From assembly GCA_017303395.1 (NCBI GenBank), contig JAFLBN010000007.1, positions 62,001 through 126,000 of the forward strand: a DNA stretch of 64,000 bases, given 5' to 3'. A model generated the notes under the pieces. The model was not told the origin of the DNA. It saw only the letters and a program-made list of their open reading frames with translations, and made no database searches. The stretch comes from Chitinophagales bacterium. GTDB taxonomy: Bacteria > Bacteroidota > Bacteroidia > Chitinophagales > Chitinophagaceae. Made by a program: the position numbers and the translations under genes. Positions within the stretch are counted from its first letter, which is position 1. Each line of letters begins with the position of its first letter. Of this stretch, positions 39,840 to 48,993 are shown piece after piece.

Positions 39840-40291
39840 CTTGATTTTCAGTCGATTATCGAAAAAATCGAGTCCTATGGGAATACTACAAAATTGCTAC
39901 ATAAATGCTACAAAATTGCTACATGGAAAGTTCTTGTTTTTCTAGCTATGTTATTTGTTTTCAGTGAGTTAAATGAAATGCTACAAAATGCTACCGTTCT
40001 GTAAGCAACAAAAATGACTAATACTGAATGTGGTTTACACTAATAGTTTGCGATAGTAGTAATAGTATACGCTATAAATGATAAAGGAGCCCAACTGGCC
40101 TCCTTTATCATTTTGTCTAATTATGCTCATATTATTAATAATCGCCAGTTTTCTAAAATTTTATATTTTGAACGAGTTTGAAAATGTGGCTCATGTAAGC
40201 TGCTAAAAGTCAAGCCTACACTGTCTTTCAGTGGGTATATACGCCAGAAAAAATCCTTCAGTTGGTTCGACACTCGTTCCGTAGACTCCAC
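39840..40291 (+). repeat. Island-end repeat, copy A, with 57-bp core at 40235-40291
   Basis: The block contains several TGCTACA-type words (near 39896, 39906, 39918, 39979 and 39989) and a hairpin of 12-base arms (ATGATAAAGGAG / CTCCTTTATCAT, 40078-40111). It ends in a 57-base core from GTATATACGCC (40235) to GTAGACTCCAC (40291). The same arrangement occurs at 56690-57147 and, shortened, at 63480-63700. It is the likely boundary or attachment site of a mobile element. No integrase is seen nearby. The surrounding gap 39780-40956 contains this repeat, a terminator, an inverted repeat and a porin remnant only. Confidence 0.7.
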
Positions 40292-40316
40292 AGAGAAGAA
40301 ATTGAAAGAAATCTAA

Positions 40317-40356
40317 AACCCCTGAAAGTATTTCCTGTAGCGGCTTTTCAGGGGTT
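40317..40356. terminator. Terminator-like hairpin after repeat A
   Basis: AACCCCTGAAA (40317-40327) pairs with TTTCAGGGGTT (40346-40356), followed by a short T-rich stretch. It begins 26 bases after the 57-bp core. Confidence 0.6.
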
Positions 40357-40436
40357 CGACCTTTTAATAAAGAATTTATGATAATTTATGACATTCTGAT
40401 AACCAGTTCTTTATGATTAACGTACTGTATATGTTT

Positions 40437-40477
40437 ATATAGCTACAAATTCAATCAGATTAAATTTGTAGCTATAT
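40437..40477. repeat. 15-base perfect inverted repeat
   Basis: ATATAGCTACAAATT (40437-40451) and its reverse complement (40463-40477) are separated by 11 bases. No T-run follows, so it is less like a terminator. It contains the GCTACAAA word found repeatedly in the island-end repeats, suggesting a recombinase- or repressor-binding site. Confidence 0.55.
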
Positions 40478-40519
40478 AGTTCTGTTCTATTGACAGGCAA
40501 TTAGTTTCATAATTCATGC

Positions 40520-40780
40520 AGGATGCCATTAAAACTTTCTTCAAAACGTTCTTTATTTTCTTTCTCTGCTTGTAGAAAAGTTTTGCCTTCTGGGTTATCA
40601 ATAATCCGTTCATTAAACCCATTGGTCAAGTACGCTTCATATGCAAACCCCCAATTTTTTAAGGAGCTTTCCATATAGGCCAATCCTATATTACTCTATG
40701 TAGCAGGTAATAATTGTGTTGCTGATACAGGCCTGTCAACAAATTCCCATTTAGAGCCATCATGATTCTGATTCACACCC
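40520..40780 (-). pseudogene. Fragment of a porin gene related to 48994-50220
   Basis: The minus-strand translation aligns with residues of the intact porin encoded at about 49540-49810: NEPRF-type and YEAYLTNGFN, ERFEESFNG are recognisable. The Trp codon of the intact gene (TWSNVG) is replaced by TAG at 40696-40698, and both ends of the gene are missing. It is therefore dead and represents an older or second copy of the metal-island porin. Confidence 0.75.
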
Positions 40781-40956
40781 GCATCTTAGTATTAATAAAA
40801 CAGGATTAACAACATTTCTCTCCTGATTGAATAGGAGGACATTTCACTGTGTCGTAACTAAAATATACGCAACAGTATCCTTCTAGGCATAATGGGATAA
40901 AACACTCTATTTCAATCCTTTAAGATGTAATGTCTTAGTTGGTGGTTTTTCATACT

Positions 40957-42885
40957 TTAGGTGAACTGAATATTGTCATAAATTTTTATTCGCTGTATTC
41001 TCACAGCATTTAATATTGCTAACAACGCAACACCCACATCAGCAATCACAGCTTCCCACAAAGTAGCTACTCCTCCAGCGCCTAATGCAAGGACAATGAT
41101 CTTCACAACCATTGCGAGAATTATGTTTTGCCAAACAATGTTTCTGGTAATTTTGCCTATCCTAATTGCCGCAACTATCTTTGAAGGCTGGTCATTTTGG
41201 ATTACAATGTCTGCTGTCTCTATAGTAGCATCACTTCCTAATCCTCCCATCGCTATACCGGCATCTGCTAATGCAACAACAGGCGCATCATTTACACCAT
41301 CCCCTACAAAGGCAATACGTTTTCCCTGATTTTTTAAAGCCTGTACCTTCTCTACTTTGCCTTCGGGCAGCAAATCGCCATAAGCGTTGTCAATTCCGAT
41401 TTTCTTTGCTACATCATCAACTACAGCCTGCTTATCTCCAGATAACATTACTGTTTGAATGTTGAGAGCGTGCATGTCTTTTATAACCTGTGCTGCATCC
41501 TCTTTTATTTCATCCGAAATAGTTATGTAACCTGCATACTTATTGTTGATAGCCGTTACCACTATTGTATCAACAATTTCTTCCAACTCCTGAGGATATG
41601 AAATGTTGAACTTTCTTAACAGCTTCAAGTTACCTGCCAATACCTCTTTACCATCTATGTTACCTTTCAAGCCATGACCAGCAATTTCTTCAATTCTATC
41701 TATCTGCGCTTGATTGATTTCGCCTGCATAATCAGTGATTGCTTTAGCAATGGGATGAGTTGAGTTTTTTTCTAAGGTGGCTGTAAGTCTGATAAATTCT
41801 TCCTTATGTATTTCATTTGGTTCTATTTTCTGCACCTTAAATACTCCTTTGGTAAGTGTTCCGGTTTTATCCATTACCACAGCATTTATCTTAGTCATTA
41901 CATCCAGGTAATTACCACCTTTAAATAAGATGCCATTACGTGATGCAAGTCCGATACCACCGAAATAGCCTAATGGTATAGATACTACCAACGCACATGG
42001 ACAGCTAATCACTAAAAAAACTAATGCACGGTAAAACCAAGTTTGAAAACTGTAATTATCAAGAACAAAATAGGGCACAATGCAAACCACTAATGCCAGG
42101 GAAAAGACGATGGGTGTATAAACTTTGGCAAATCGGGAAATGAACAACTGTGTCTGTGATTTCCTCGCAGTAGCATCCTGTACCATTTCCAGAATACGAC
42201 TTAGCTTACTGTCTTTAAATAAAGCAGTCACTTTTAGTTCTGTAACTGTATTTAGGTTTATCATTCCAGCATACACTGCTTCTCCTTTATACTTGTTGTC
42301 CGGCTGACTTTCTCCAGTAAGCGCAGCAGTATTGAAAGATGCACTATCAGACAATAATTCACCATCTAATGCTACCTTTTCTCCGGGTTTTATTTGTATG
42401 GTTTCTCCAATTTCAACCTGAGAAGGATCAACAACGCTGCTATTACCCTTTTTTATTACAGTCACAGTATCTGGGCGAATATCAAGTAAGGCTTTAATAC
42501 TACGTTTTGCCCTGTTTACTGCTGCATCCTGAAACCATTCGCCAATTTGGTAGAAGACCATTACGGCAACTCCTTCTTCGTATTCACCAATAATAAATGC
42601 ACCAATAGTCGCAACGCTCATCAGTACAAACTCATTAAAAAAGTCGCCTCGTATAGATTTTCTGAAAGCAAGTTCTAATACTTTTCTTCCAGCAAGAAAA
42701 TATGCAACGAGATTAATAATGAGCAATGGAATATTAGGCAGTGCAATTTGAAATCCATATTCAAGAACCAAAAGCACAATTAATATAACTAAAGCTAAAA
42801 GCAAATCCCAATGTGCTTTCCAACCTGCATCTTCTTTTACTTGCTCATGCGAGTGCCCTTCATCTGTTTTCGCTATTATACTCAT
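40957..42885 (-). CDS. Heavy-metal P-type ATPase, Zn/Cd/Pb type
   Basis: The start is placed at ATG 42885; ATG 42915 would add ten unlikely residues. The 642-residue protein lacks an N-terminal HMA domain but has a short His-containing start. It carries LTGES in the actuator, the CPC metal site (SCPCALV, 295-297), the phosphorylation motif DKTGTLT (D339) and GDGVNDAP. The last helices have a Lys (VVKIIVLALG) and ADVGVALL, the signature of Zn/Cd/Pb (PIB-2) pumps and not of copper pumps. It exports divalent metals from the cytosol. It is the last gene of the minus-strand metal cluster, 71 bases from the RND adaptor gene. Confidence 0.9.
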   Translation of the reverse strand: MSIIAKTDEGHSHEQVKEDAGWKAHWDLLLALVILIVLLVLEYGFQIALPNIPLLIINLVAYFLAGRKVLELAFRKSIRGDFFNEFVLMSVATIGAFIIGEYEEGVAVMVFYQIGEWFQDAAVNRAKRSIKALLDIRPDTVTVIKKGNSSVVDPSQVEIGETIQIKPGEKVALDGELLSDSASFNTAALTGESQPDNKYKGEAVYAGMINLNTVTELKVTALFKDSKLSRILEMVQDATARKSQTQLFISRFAKVYTPIVFSLALVVCIVPYFVLDNYSFQTWFYRALVFLVISCPCALVVSIPLGYFGGIGLASRNGILFKGGNYLDVMTKINAVVMDKTGTLTKGVFKVQKIEPNEIHKEEFIRLTATLEKNSTHPIAKAITDYAGEINQAQIDRIEEIAGHGLKGNIDGKEVLAGNLKLLRKFNISYPQELEEIVDTIVVTAINNKYAGYITISDEIKEDAAQVIKDMHALNIQTVMLSGDKQAVVDDVAKKIGIDNAYGDLLPEGKVEKVQALKNQGKRIAFVGDGVNDAPVVALADAGIAMGGLGSDATIETADIVIQNDQPSKIVAAIRIGKITRNIVWQNIILAMVVKIIVLALGAGGVATLWEAVIADVGVALLAILNAVRIQRIKIYDNIQFT

Positions 42886-42956
42886 ACTAATTATTGTTAT
42901 TAATCTACTTGTCAAGTGTTGTTATGTTGTTAGTCAACCTATATAACATGAAAAAA

Positions 42957-44186
42957 CTAATGTTCATGCGCCTCTCCTGCATTCGTCATTTTAGCCATCA
43001 GGAAAAATGCGCCTTTAGTTACAATTTTTGTATTCGGCGGAATGTTTACAATGGGTTTTATTTCCGTATATCCTACATCACAAGCACCACGAATAATTTG
43101 TATACGTTCAAAATTTGTTTCAGGTAGCTCTTTATGCCCGCTTTCTTCTTCTGAATGTTCATTTCCCTCATGTTCTTCAGAATGGGCTTCAGTTTTTTTA
43201 TCTGTAAGAATGAAAATGTAATCTTTTCCTCCATTATTAACTATTGCTTCATCGGGTACTGCCTGATATACATTTTGACCTAAACTGATACGGGCAGTCA
43301 CGCTCATACCTTCAATCAATCCCGTCTTATCATTTATAACATGAGCATGTACGGGTACAGCTTTTGTTTCATTCACGAAAGCCGTGCCGATTGAATAGAT
43401 CGTTGCATCATATTCCTTTCCGGGATTGTTAGTTAGCGTAAAATGAATCGTTTGACCGGATGCAACTTTGGGTAAATCTTTTTCATAAACAAATAAGTCA
43501 AGATGTAATTCAGAATTATTAATGATTTGGGCAATGGAAGAATTAGCATCTACGTTGGAGCCTATCTGTGCAGTAATATCTGATATAGTCCCACTTATTG
43601 GTGCGGTTATATTTAACGTGGAAGAAATACTGCCTGATGCTGATACCCCTAATGCTGATAATTGCCCTTGAAGTGCATTTCGCTGCGCTCTTAACCCATT
43701 AAGTTCAGCTTCAACTTTCTGTAGATTTTTTAAAGGGGCTGCATTGCCTGCAACAAGCTCTTTTTGTCTCTTTTGTTCTTGTTCTGCATATTTTATCTGG
43801 GCATTTATTGAGATAAGCTGTTGCTGAATACCTGACAATTCAGTATTGACGATTGTACCTATTATCTGCCCTTTGCGAACATAGCTACCTGGTTGCACAT
43901 TAATGCTCCGAACAATACCGCCCGATAACGAAGTTATAAGTGCCTTATTTTGGTTAGGAACTGCCAAAGTACCATTTACACTTAATGAGCTGGTCAGGTT
44001 TTTCATTTCTATCGAGCCAAGTACAATTCCCGCCGTTTTCATCTGTTCATCATTGATGGAAACAAGATTGCTTTCCTCATGAGTTTCCTCTGGTTCTATT
44101 TGTTCCGTTTTTGTTTCGGTCTTATTGCCACATGCCCCAAGTAATATTATGCACGTAACAGACCATATTGTTTTATAAATTCGCAT
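42957..44186 (-). CDS. RND efflux periplasmic adaptor (CusB/CzcB-like lipoprotein)
   Basis: The 409-residue product has a lipobox (IILLGACGN, Cys near 19), a barrel-sandwich entry (SLSGGIVRSINVQPGSYVRKGQ), a long hairpin of coiled-coil helices (about 130-190), the second lipoyl half (ITAPISGTISDI) and a beta-barrel domain. A His/Glu-rich loop (EAHSEEHEGNEHSEEESGH) near 340-360 probably binds metal. It links the RND pump with the outer-membrane channel. It lies 2 bases after the CusA-like gene and before the P-type ATPase gene. Confidence 0.88.
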   Translation of the reverse strand: MRIYKTIWSVTCIILLGACGNKTETKTEQIEPEETHEESNLVSINDEQMKTAGIVLGSIEMKNLTSSLSVNGTLAVPNQNKALITSLSGGIVRSINVQPGSYVRKGQIIGTIVNTELSGIQQQLISINAQIKYAEQEQKRQKELVAGNAAPLKNLQKVEAELNGLRAQRNALQGQLSALGVSASGSISSTLNITAPISGTISDITAQIGSNVDANSSIAQIINNSELHLDLFVYEKDLPKVASGQTIHFTLTNNPGKEYDATIYSIGTAFVNETKAVPVHAHVINDKTGLIEGMSVTARISLGQNVYQAVPDEAIVNNGGKDYIFILTDKKTEAHSEEHEGNEHSEEESGHKELPETNFERIQIIRGACDVGYTEIKPIVNIPPNTKIVTKGAFFLMAKMTNAGEAHEH

Positions 44187-44188
44187 TA

Positions 44189-47100
44189 TTACTTGTTTAA
44201 ATAGTAGTTCAACTGAATTGCTTGTTGGTTATATTGATGCAGAGCTTCTAAATAGTTCTTACGAATATCTGTTGCCTGATTAAGGTATTGAGATAGTTCT
44301 GCAAAGCTGATCTCGCCGCCTTGATAGGATAGATTAGCCGCTTGTATTATTGCATCAGCTTGCGACAAACCAACGCTCTCATAATATTGCAACATCTGGT
44401 TGCTCTTATCTAATGATTGGGATGCCTGTTGCAACTGTGCTGCTAAAATCTGGCTTTCATAATTGTATATAGTTTGCTGATAATCCTGTTCCAGTCTTGC
44501 AGCCTTGATCTTATTTCTATAGTTGCCAATGCCAAAGATTGGCACTCCCATAGTTATAGAAAAGCCGGAAAATGGATTAGACAACCCATATAAACGCTGT
44601 GAAAAGAAACGTCCTGAAAATTCAGGCATGGCACTCAATCTTGCTATTTTTAAATCTGCGTTTGCTACATTAATAGCTTGTTGCTGTACCAACAAAGAAG
44701 GATGCTCAGTTAAAACAGGTAAATAATCAGTTTCAATTTTACCAAGCCTTGTATTCTCAGGCAGATATATTGTATCTGTATTTAATAAGGCTTTTAGCGC
44801 AGTTTGCTGCACCTGGATGTCGTTCTGAATGGTTTGTAATTGCAATCGCACCTCCATGCTTTTAGCATTTGCGGAAATACTATCCAATCCTGCACTTTCT
44901 CCGGTCTTGACACGCAGCCGTGCTATAGCTGCGGATTCACTGTAAAAGCTGTCTAATTGCTGCCATAGCTGTTGCCGATTTTGGTGATACCAAAGCGTGT
45001 AATATGTAGTCTGAAGGTTACGCTTTATCTCTAATGCACGTAATTGCTTCGTATAAGTAAATGATCGAACCTGCTGGCGAAGCATACTTCTACGGGCGGA
45101 ATATATACCCGGCCACTCGATACTCTGCGATACACCAATTTTCAGTATGCCTTGATTATCTGATGGGCGTAAGTCTTCATTTTCGGCGAATATCCCTGTT
45201 TTGGGAATGTCAAAATAGGTTCCAGTAAGAGATTGAGAACGTCTAAGTGCAATATCACTGCTCTTTAGTTGCAGATTACTTTGCAAGGCAATATTGTAGG
45301 CATCTTCAAATGAAATACGTGTGCTTCCGGTAAAAGCATCAACGGATGACTGTGCCTTACTTGGAACAGCTTGCAAGCCAAATAACAAGACCATGACAGT
45401 TATTACTACACTTTTATTAATCCTGTTATTCTTTGTGAAGATGATATAGAGCAACGGTAATACAACCAGCGTTAAAAATGTGGCTGTGACCAAACCGCCA
45501 ATTACAACTGTTGCCAATGGTTTTTGTACTTCCGCACCAGCACCTGTAGATAGTGCCATCGGCAGAAAGCCTAAAGAAGCTACAGTTGCCGTCATTAGTA
45601 CAGGGCGCAATCTTATTTTTGTGCCTTCAAACACTCTGTCTATCACATTATCCATCCCGTCTTTAGCTAATTGATTAAATGTTCCTATCAATACAATTCC
45701 ATTCAAAACAGCTACTCCGAACAATGCTATAAAGCCAACTCCTGCGGAGATAGAAAACGGCATTCCTCTTAGCAACAATGCAAACACGCCGCCTATAGCA
45801 GCCATAGGAATAGCAGTGAAAATAAGTGCGGCTTGTTTTACAGACCGGAATGTGAAATACAATAGCACAAAAATGAGGAACAAGGCTACTGGAACAGCAA
45901 TTTGAAGGCGGTCAGATGCCTGTTCTAAATTCTCGAATGTGCCGCCATAAGTAAAGTAATAACCAGTCGGCAGTGGAAAATTTGCCAGTTTTGCCTGTAT
46001 ATCCTTTACAACACTTTGCACATCTCTGCCTTTTACATTAAAGCCAACTACTACCCTTCGTTTAGCATCTTCCCTGCTTATCTGTGCAGGACCTTCCTTA
46101 AAAGATACTTTGGCAACCTGGCTTAATGGAACCTGGTTGCCATTAGCAATAGGCACATATAGATTTGCTACGTCTTCAATAGATGTACGGTATATACTGT
46201 CAAGCCGCACCACTAAATCAAACTTCCTTTCGTTTTCAAATACAACACCCGTCTTTGTTCCTGCGAAAGCTGCGGTTACAATACGGTTTACATCAGCAAT
46301 ATTCAATCCATACGCCGCCATTTGTGTACGGTTATAATTAATGGTAATTTGAGGTAAGCCTGTGGTGCGTTCAATTTGGGGATCGGTCGTGCCATCAACA
46401 GATTGAACTACTCTGCCCACGTCATTTGCTATAGAAGCAAGGGTTTCTATATTTTCCCCGAATACTTTAATAGCTACATCCTGACGAACGCCTGTCATCA
46501 GTTCATTGAAACGCATTTGTATTGGCTGATTGGCTTCAAAAAACACTCCTGGTATGGCTTCCAGTTTTTCTATCATCCTCTGAGCCAATTCCTGATAGTC
46601 ATCTGTTGTAGTCCATTCCTTTTTATCTTTAAGAACAATGATGAGATCTGTGGCTTCCGGCGGCATCGGATCTGTCGGTATCTCTGCGCTGCCTGTTTTA
46701 CCAACTACCTGCTTTACTTCGGGAAAAGATTTTATAATGCGCTCTGCCTGCATAGAAGTTTCTATGCTTTGTGACAGTGATGCTCCCTGCGGCAATATGC
46801 AGTGGAAAGCATAATCACCCTCTTGTAACTGAGGTAGAAATTCGCCGCCCATACGTGTGAATATAAATATCGTTATCAGCAATAAAATACCCGCTATACT
46901 TACTATTATATATTTTAGCCTTATCGCAGCTTTAAGGATCGGCTCATATTTTCTCTGGAAGAAATCCATCATCCTGTCAGAGAAGTTTCGTTTATGTACA
47001 GTATTTTTTGGTAATGCTAATGCGCACATCATCGGGATATAAGTAAGCGACAGAATCAATGCGCCTAATATGGCAAAACCTACTGTTTGTGCCATAGGGC

Positions 47101-48520
47101 GGAACATCTTCCCTTCAATGCCGACCAGTGTAAGAATAGGTATGTACACGATTAGGATAATTATTTCCCCGAACGCTGCACTACTCCTGATTTTTGATGC
47201 TGATTGATACACTTCTTCATCCATCTCTTTTTGAGACAGTTTCCCTGTCATCTTTCGCATTCCTAAATGGTGCATTACTGCTTCAACAATTATCACAGCA
47301 CCGTCCACAATAAGCCCAAAATCAATAGCGCCTAATGACATCAGGTTAGCACTTACCCCAAAAACGTGCATCATTCCCAAAGCAAAAAGCATAGATAAAG
47401 GAATTGCAGAAGCCACTATCAATCCTGCCCTGAGATTACCAAGAAACAGTACAAGTACAAAAATTACAATTAGTGCGCCTTCAATAAGATTTGTTTTCAC
47501 GGTACTGATAGCCCGGTTTACAAGGTTTGTCCGGTCTATGTAAGGCTCTATTACAATATCTAGTGGCAGTGACTTTTGTATAGTAGCCATTTTCTCTTTT
47601 ACCTTAGCTACAACATCCGAACTATTAAACCCTTTAAGCATCATTACGATACCCCCCACTACCTCACTTTCCCCGTTACGGGTCATTGCTCCGTAACGCA
47701 CTGCACTTCCCATACGGGGCGTAGCTACATGCCGTACCAAAACAGGTATTCCGTTTACAGATTTAACGACAATATTTCCGATGTCTTCCAATGAAGAAAC
47801 AAGTCCTATTCCCCTTATGAAGTATGCGTTTGGTTTCTTATCAATATAGGCACCTCCTGTGTTTGCATTATTGTTTTCCAATGCTTTAATTAAGTCAGCA
47901 ACGGTTACGTTCATTGCCTTTAGCTGGTTAGGGTCTATAGCTACTTCATATTGTTTCAGCATTCCGCCGAAAGAATTTACTTCTGCAATTCCCGGAGTAC
48001 CGTATAATTGCCGGGCAACGATCCAATCCTGCATCGTCCGCAAGTCTGTTGCAGAATATTTATGTTCAGCACCTTTCTTTGGGTGAATGATGTACTGATA
48101 CACTTCACCTAAACCAGTGCTTACCGGAGCTAGCTCCGGGGTTCCCATGCCTTCAGGTATTTGTTCCTCTGCCTGTTTTAATTTTTCTGTGATGAGCTGC
48201 CTTGCGAAATAAATGTCAATATCATCATGGAATACCACCGTTACAACAGATAGTCCAAAACGGGATATGGAACGTATTTCTGTTAAGTAAGGCAGGTTTG
48301 CCAGGCTTTGTTCAATGGGGTATGTTACAAACTGCTCTACCTCTTGGCTGGCGAGTGTGGGCGCATTCGTAATGATTTGTACCTGATTATTGGTGATGTC
48401 CGGTACGGCATCAACGGGTAGTCTGGAAAGCGAATAAACACCCCAGACAATAAGCATCATCGTAAATATGCCTACAGCCAACTTATTTTTTATAGAAAAA
48501 TAAATGATCCTATCTAACAT
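44189..48520 (-). CDS. CusA/CzcA-family RND pump fused to a TolC-like channel
   Basis: The 1443-residue protein has an RND pump (about 1-1030) with the N-terminal helix, two porter loops and the heavy-metal motif AIDFGLIVDGAVIIVEA. Helices reach LPLLYIIFTKNN, and then a signal-like hydrophobic stretch leads to a TolC-type domain (about 1060-1443, with FEDAYNIALQSNLQLKSSD and IGVSQSIEWPG). Proton-driven export of divalent or monovalent metals from the periplasm is expected. Such pump-channel fusions are recurrent in Bacteroidota, so this is a natural gene and not a frameshift. It is preceded by the DUF6660 gene and followed by the adaptor. Confidence 0.88.
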   Translation of the reverse strand: MLDRIIYFSIKNKLAVGIFTMMLIVWGVYSLSRLPVDAVPDITNNQVQIITNAPTLASQEVEQFVTYPIEQSLANLPYLTEIRSISRFGLSVVTVVFHDDIDIYFARQLITEKLKQAEEQIPEGMGTPELAPVSTGLGEVYQYIIHPKKGAEHKYSATDLRTMQDWIVARQLYGTPGIAEVNSFGGMLKQYEVAIDPNQLKAMNVTVADLIKALENNNANTGGAYIDKKPNAYFIRGIGLVSSLEDIGNIVVKSVNGIPVLVRHVATPRMGSAVRYGAMTRNGESEVVGGIVMMLKGFNSSDVVAKVKEKMATIQKSLPLDIVIEPYIDRTNLVNRAISTVKTNLIEGALIVIFVLVLFLGNLRAGLIVASAIPLSMLFALGMMHVFGVSANLMSLGAIDFGLIVDGAVIIVEAVMHHLGMRKMTGKLSQKEMDEEVYQSASKIRSSAAFGEIIILIVYIPILTLVGIEGKMFRPMAQTVGFAILGALILSLTYIPMMCALALPKNTVHKRNFSDRMMDFFQRKYEPILKAAIRLKYIIVSIAGILLLITIFIFTRMGGEFLPQLQEGDYAFHCILPQGASLSQSIETSMQAERIIKSFPEVKQVVGKTGSAEIPTDPMPPEATDLIIVLKDKKEWTTTDDYQELAQRMIEKLEAIPGVFFEANQPIQMRFNELMTGVRQDVAIKVFGENIETLASIANDVGRVVQSVDGTTDPQIERTTGLPQITINYNRTQMAAYGLNIADVNRIVTAAFAGTKTGVVFENERKFDLVVRLDSIYRTSIEDVANLYVPIANGNQVPLSQVAKVSFKEGPAQISREDAKRRVVVGFNVKGRDVQSVVKDIQAKLANFPLPTGYYFTYGGTFENLEQASDRLQIAVPVALFLIFVLLYFTFRSVKQAALIFTAIPMAAIGGVFALLLRGMPFSISAGVGFIALFGVAVLNGIVLIGTFNQLAKDGMDNVIDRVFEGTKIRLRPVLMTATVASLGFLPMALSTGAGAEVQKPLATVVIGGLVTATFLTLVVLPLLYIIFTKNNRINKSVVITVMVLLFGLQAVPSKAQSSVDAFTGSTRISFEDAYNIALQSNLQLKSSDIALRRSQSLTGTYFDIPKTGIFAENEDLRPSDNQGILKIGVSQSIEWPGIYSARRSMLRQQVRSFTYTKQLRALEIKRNLQTTYYTLWYHQNRQQLWQQLDSFYSESAAIARLRVKTGESAGLDSISANAKSMEVRLQLQTIQNDIQVQQTALKALLNTDTIYLPENTRLGKIETDYLPVLTEHPSLLVQQQAINVANADLKIARLSAMPEFSGRFFSQRLYGLSNPFSGFSITMGVPIFGIGNYRNKIKAARLEQDYQQTIYNYESQILAAQLQQASQSLDKSNQMLQYYESVGLSQADAIIQAANLSYQGGEISFAELSQYLNQATDIRKNYLEALHQYNQQAIQLNYYLNK

Positions 48521-48596
48521 TGTTTTTAGTATAGTTGAATGTAAAAAGCAGACTAAGCCCTATGAGGGCTAACCTGTTTAAAAAATTAATTCAGAC

Positions 48597-48926
48597 TTAT
48601 ACTAACTGTGGAGGCTGCCAGATGGGAAGGGAAATTTCAATTACATCTGAAGATATAAAATCGGTATGCAACGGAGGTACTACAATCTGTATTCTATCAG
48701 GTATTACAACAGAACTGTAAATAATAGAAAAACCAGCACAACAGGCACAGTGACAAAATGGAGAACAAAGATCAACTTCCTTATGATTATCAGAGTGTTC
48801 CTTCACTGGTTTTGTTAGGAGCGAACTATTATCAACCTTTGTAATAGGCATTGCACCCATGTCTGCACAAGGTAGGCAGCTCAGGATCAAAACAAGTATG
48901 GCTAATATGGAAGCCGTTAAACGCAT
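48597..48926 (-). CDS. DUF6660-family small secreted Cys-rich protein
   Basis: The 109-residue protein has a signal peptide (about 1-20), a metal-ligand-rich centre (DLCSPFCHCACCAGF) and a C-terminal hydrophobic strand ending in PPQLV. This matches DUF6660, commonly placed ahead of CusA-like pumps in the phylum. It probably binds metal in the periplasm or outer membrane. It is 76 bases upstream of the pump. Confidence 0.75.
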   Translation of the reverse strand: MRLTASILAILVLILSCLPCADMGAMPITKVDNSSLLTKPVKEHSDNHKEVDLCSPFCHCACCAGFSIIYSSVVIPDRIQIVVPPLHTDFISSDVIEISLPIWQPPQLV

Positions 48927-48993
48927 TGGTAAGTAAAAATAGCTTTTTTGTAATAAAGTTTACTAAACTGTATCATAAAATGATATATTATAC

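Noticed and set aside
39890-40000. TGCTACA repeats as a CRISPR array
   Set aside because: Units are too short, spacing is irregular and there are no spacers or cas genes.
40235-40291. The 57-bp core as a tRNA or tmRNA 3' end (GGTTCGAC ... ACTCCAC)
   Set aside because: The T-stem and acceptor cannot be paired and no 5' half is present, so it was kept as a repeat only.
40130-40291. A minus-strand reading frame through copy A
   Set aside because: It is open in copy A but interrupted by stops in copies B and C, so it is not a conserved gene.
44189-48520. Frameshift or assembly fusion between pump and channel genes
   Set aside because: The frame is continuous and such fusions recur in Bacteroidota.
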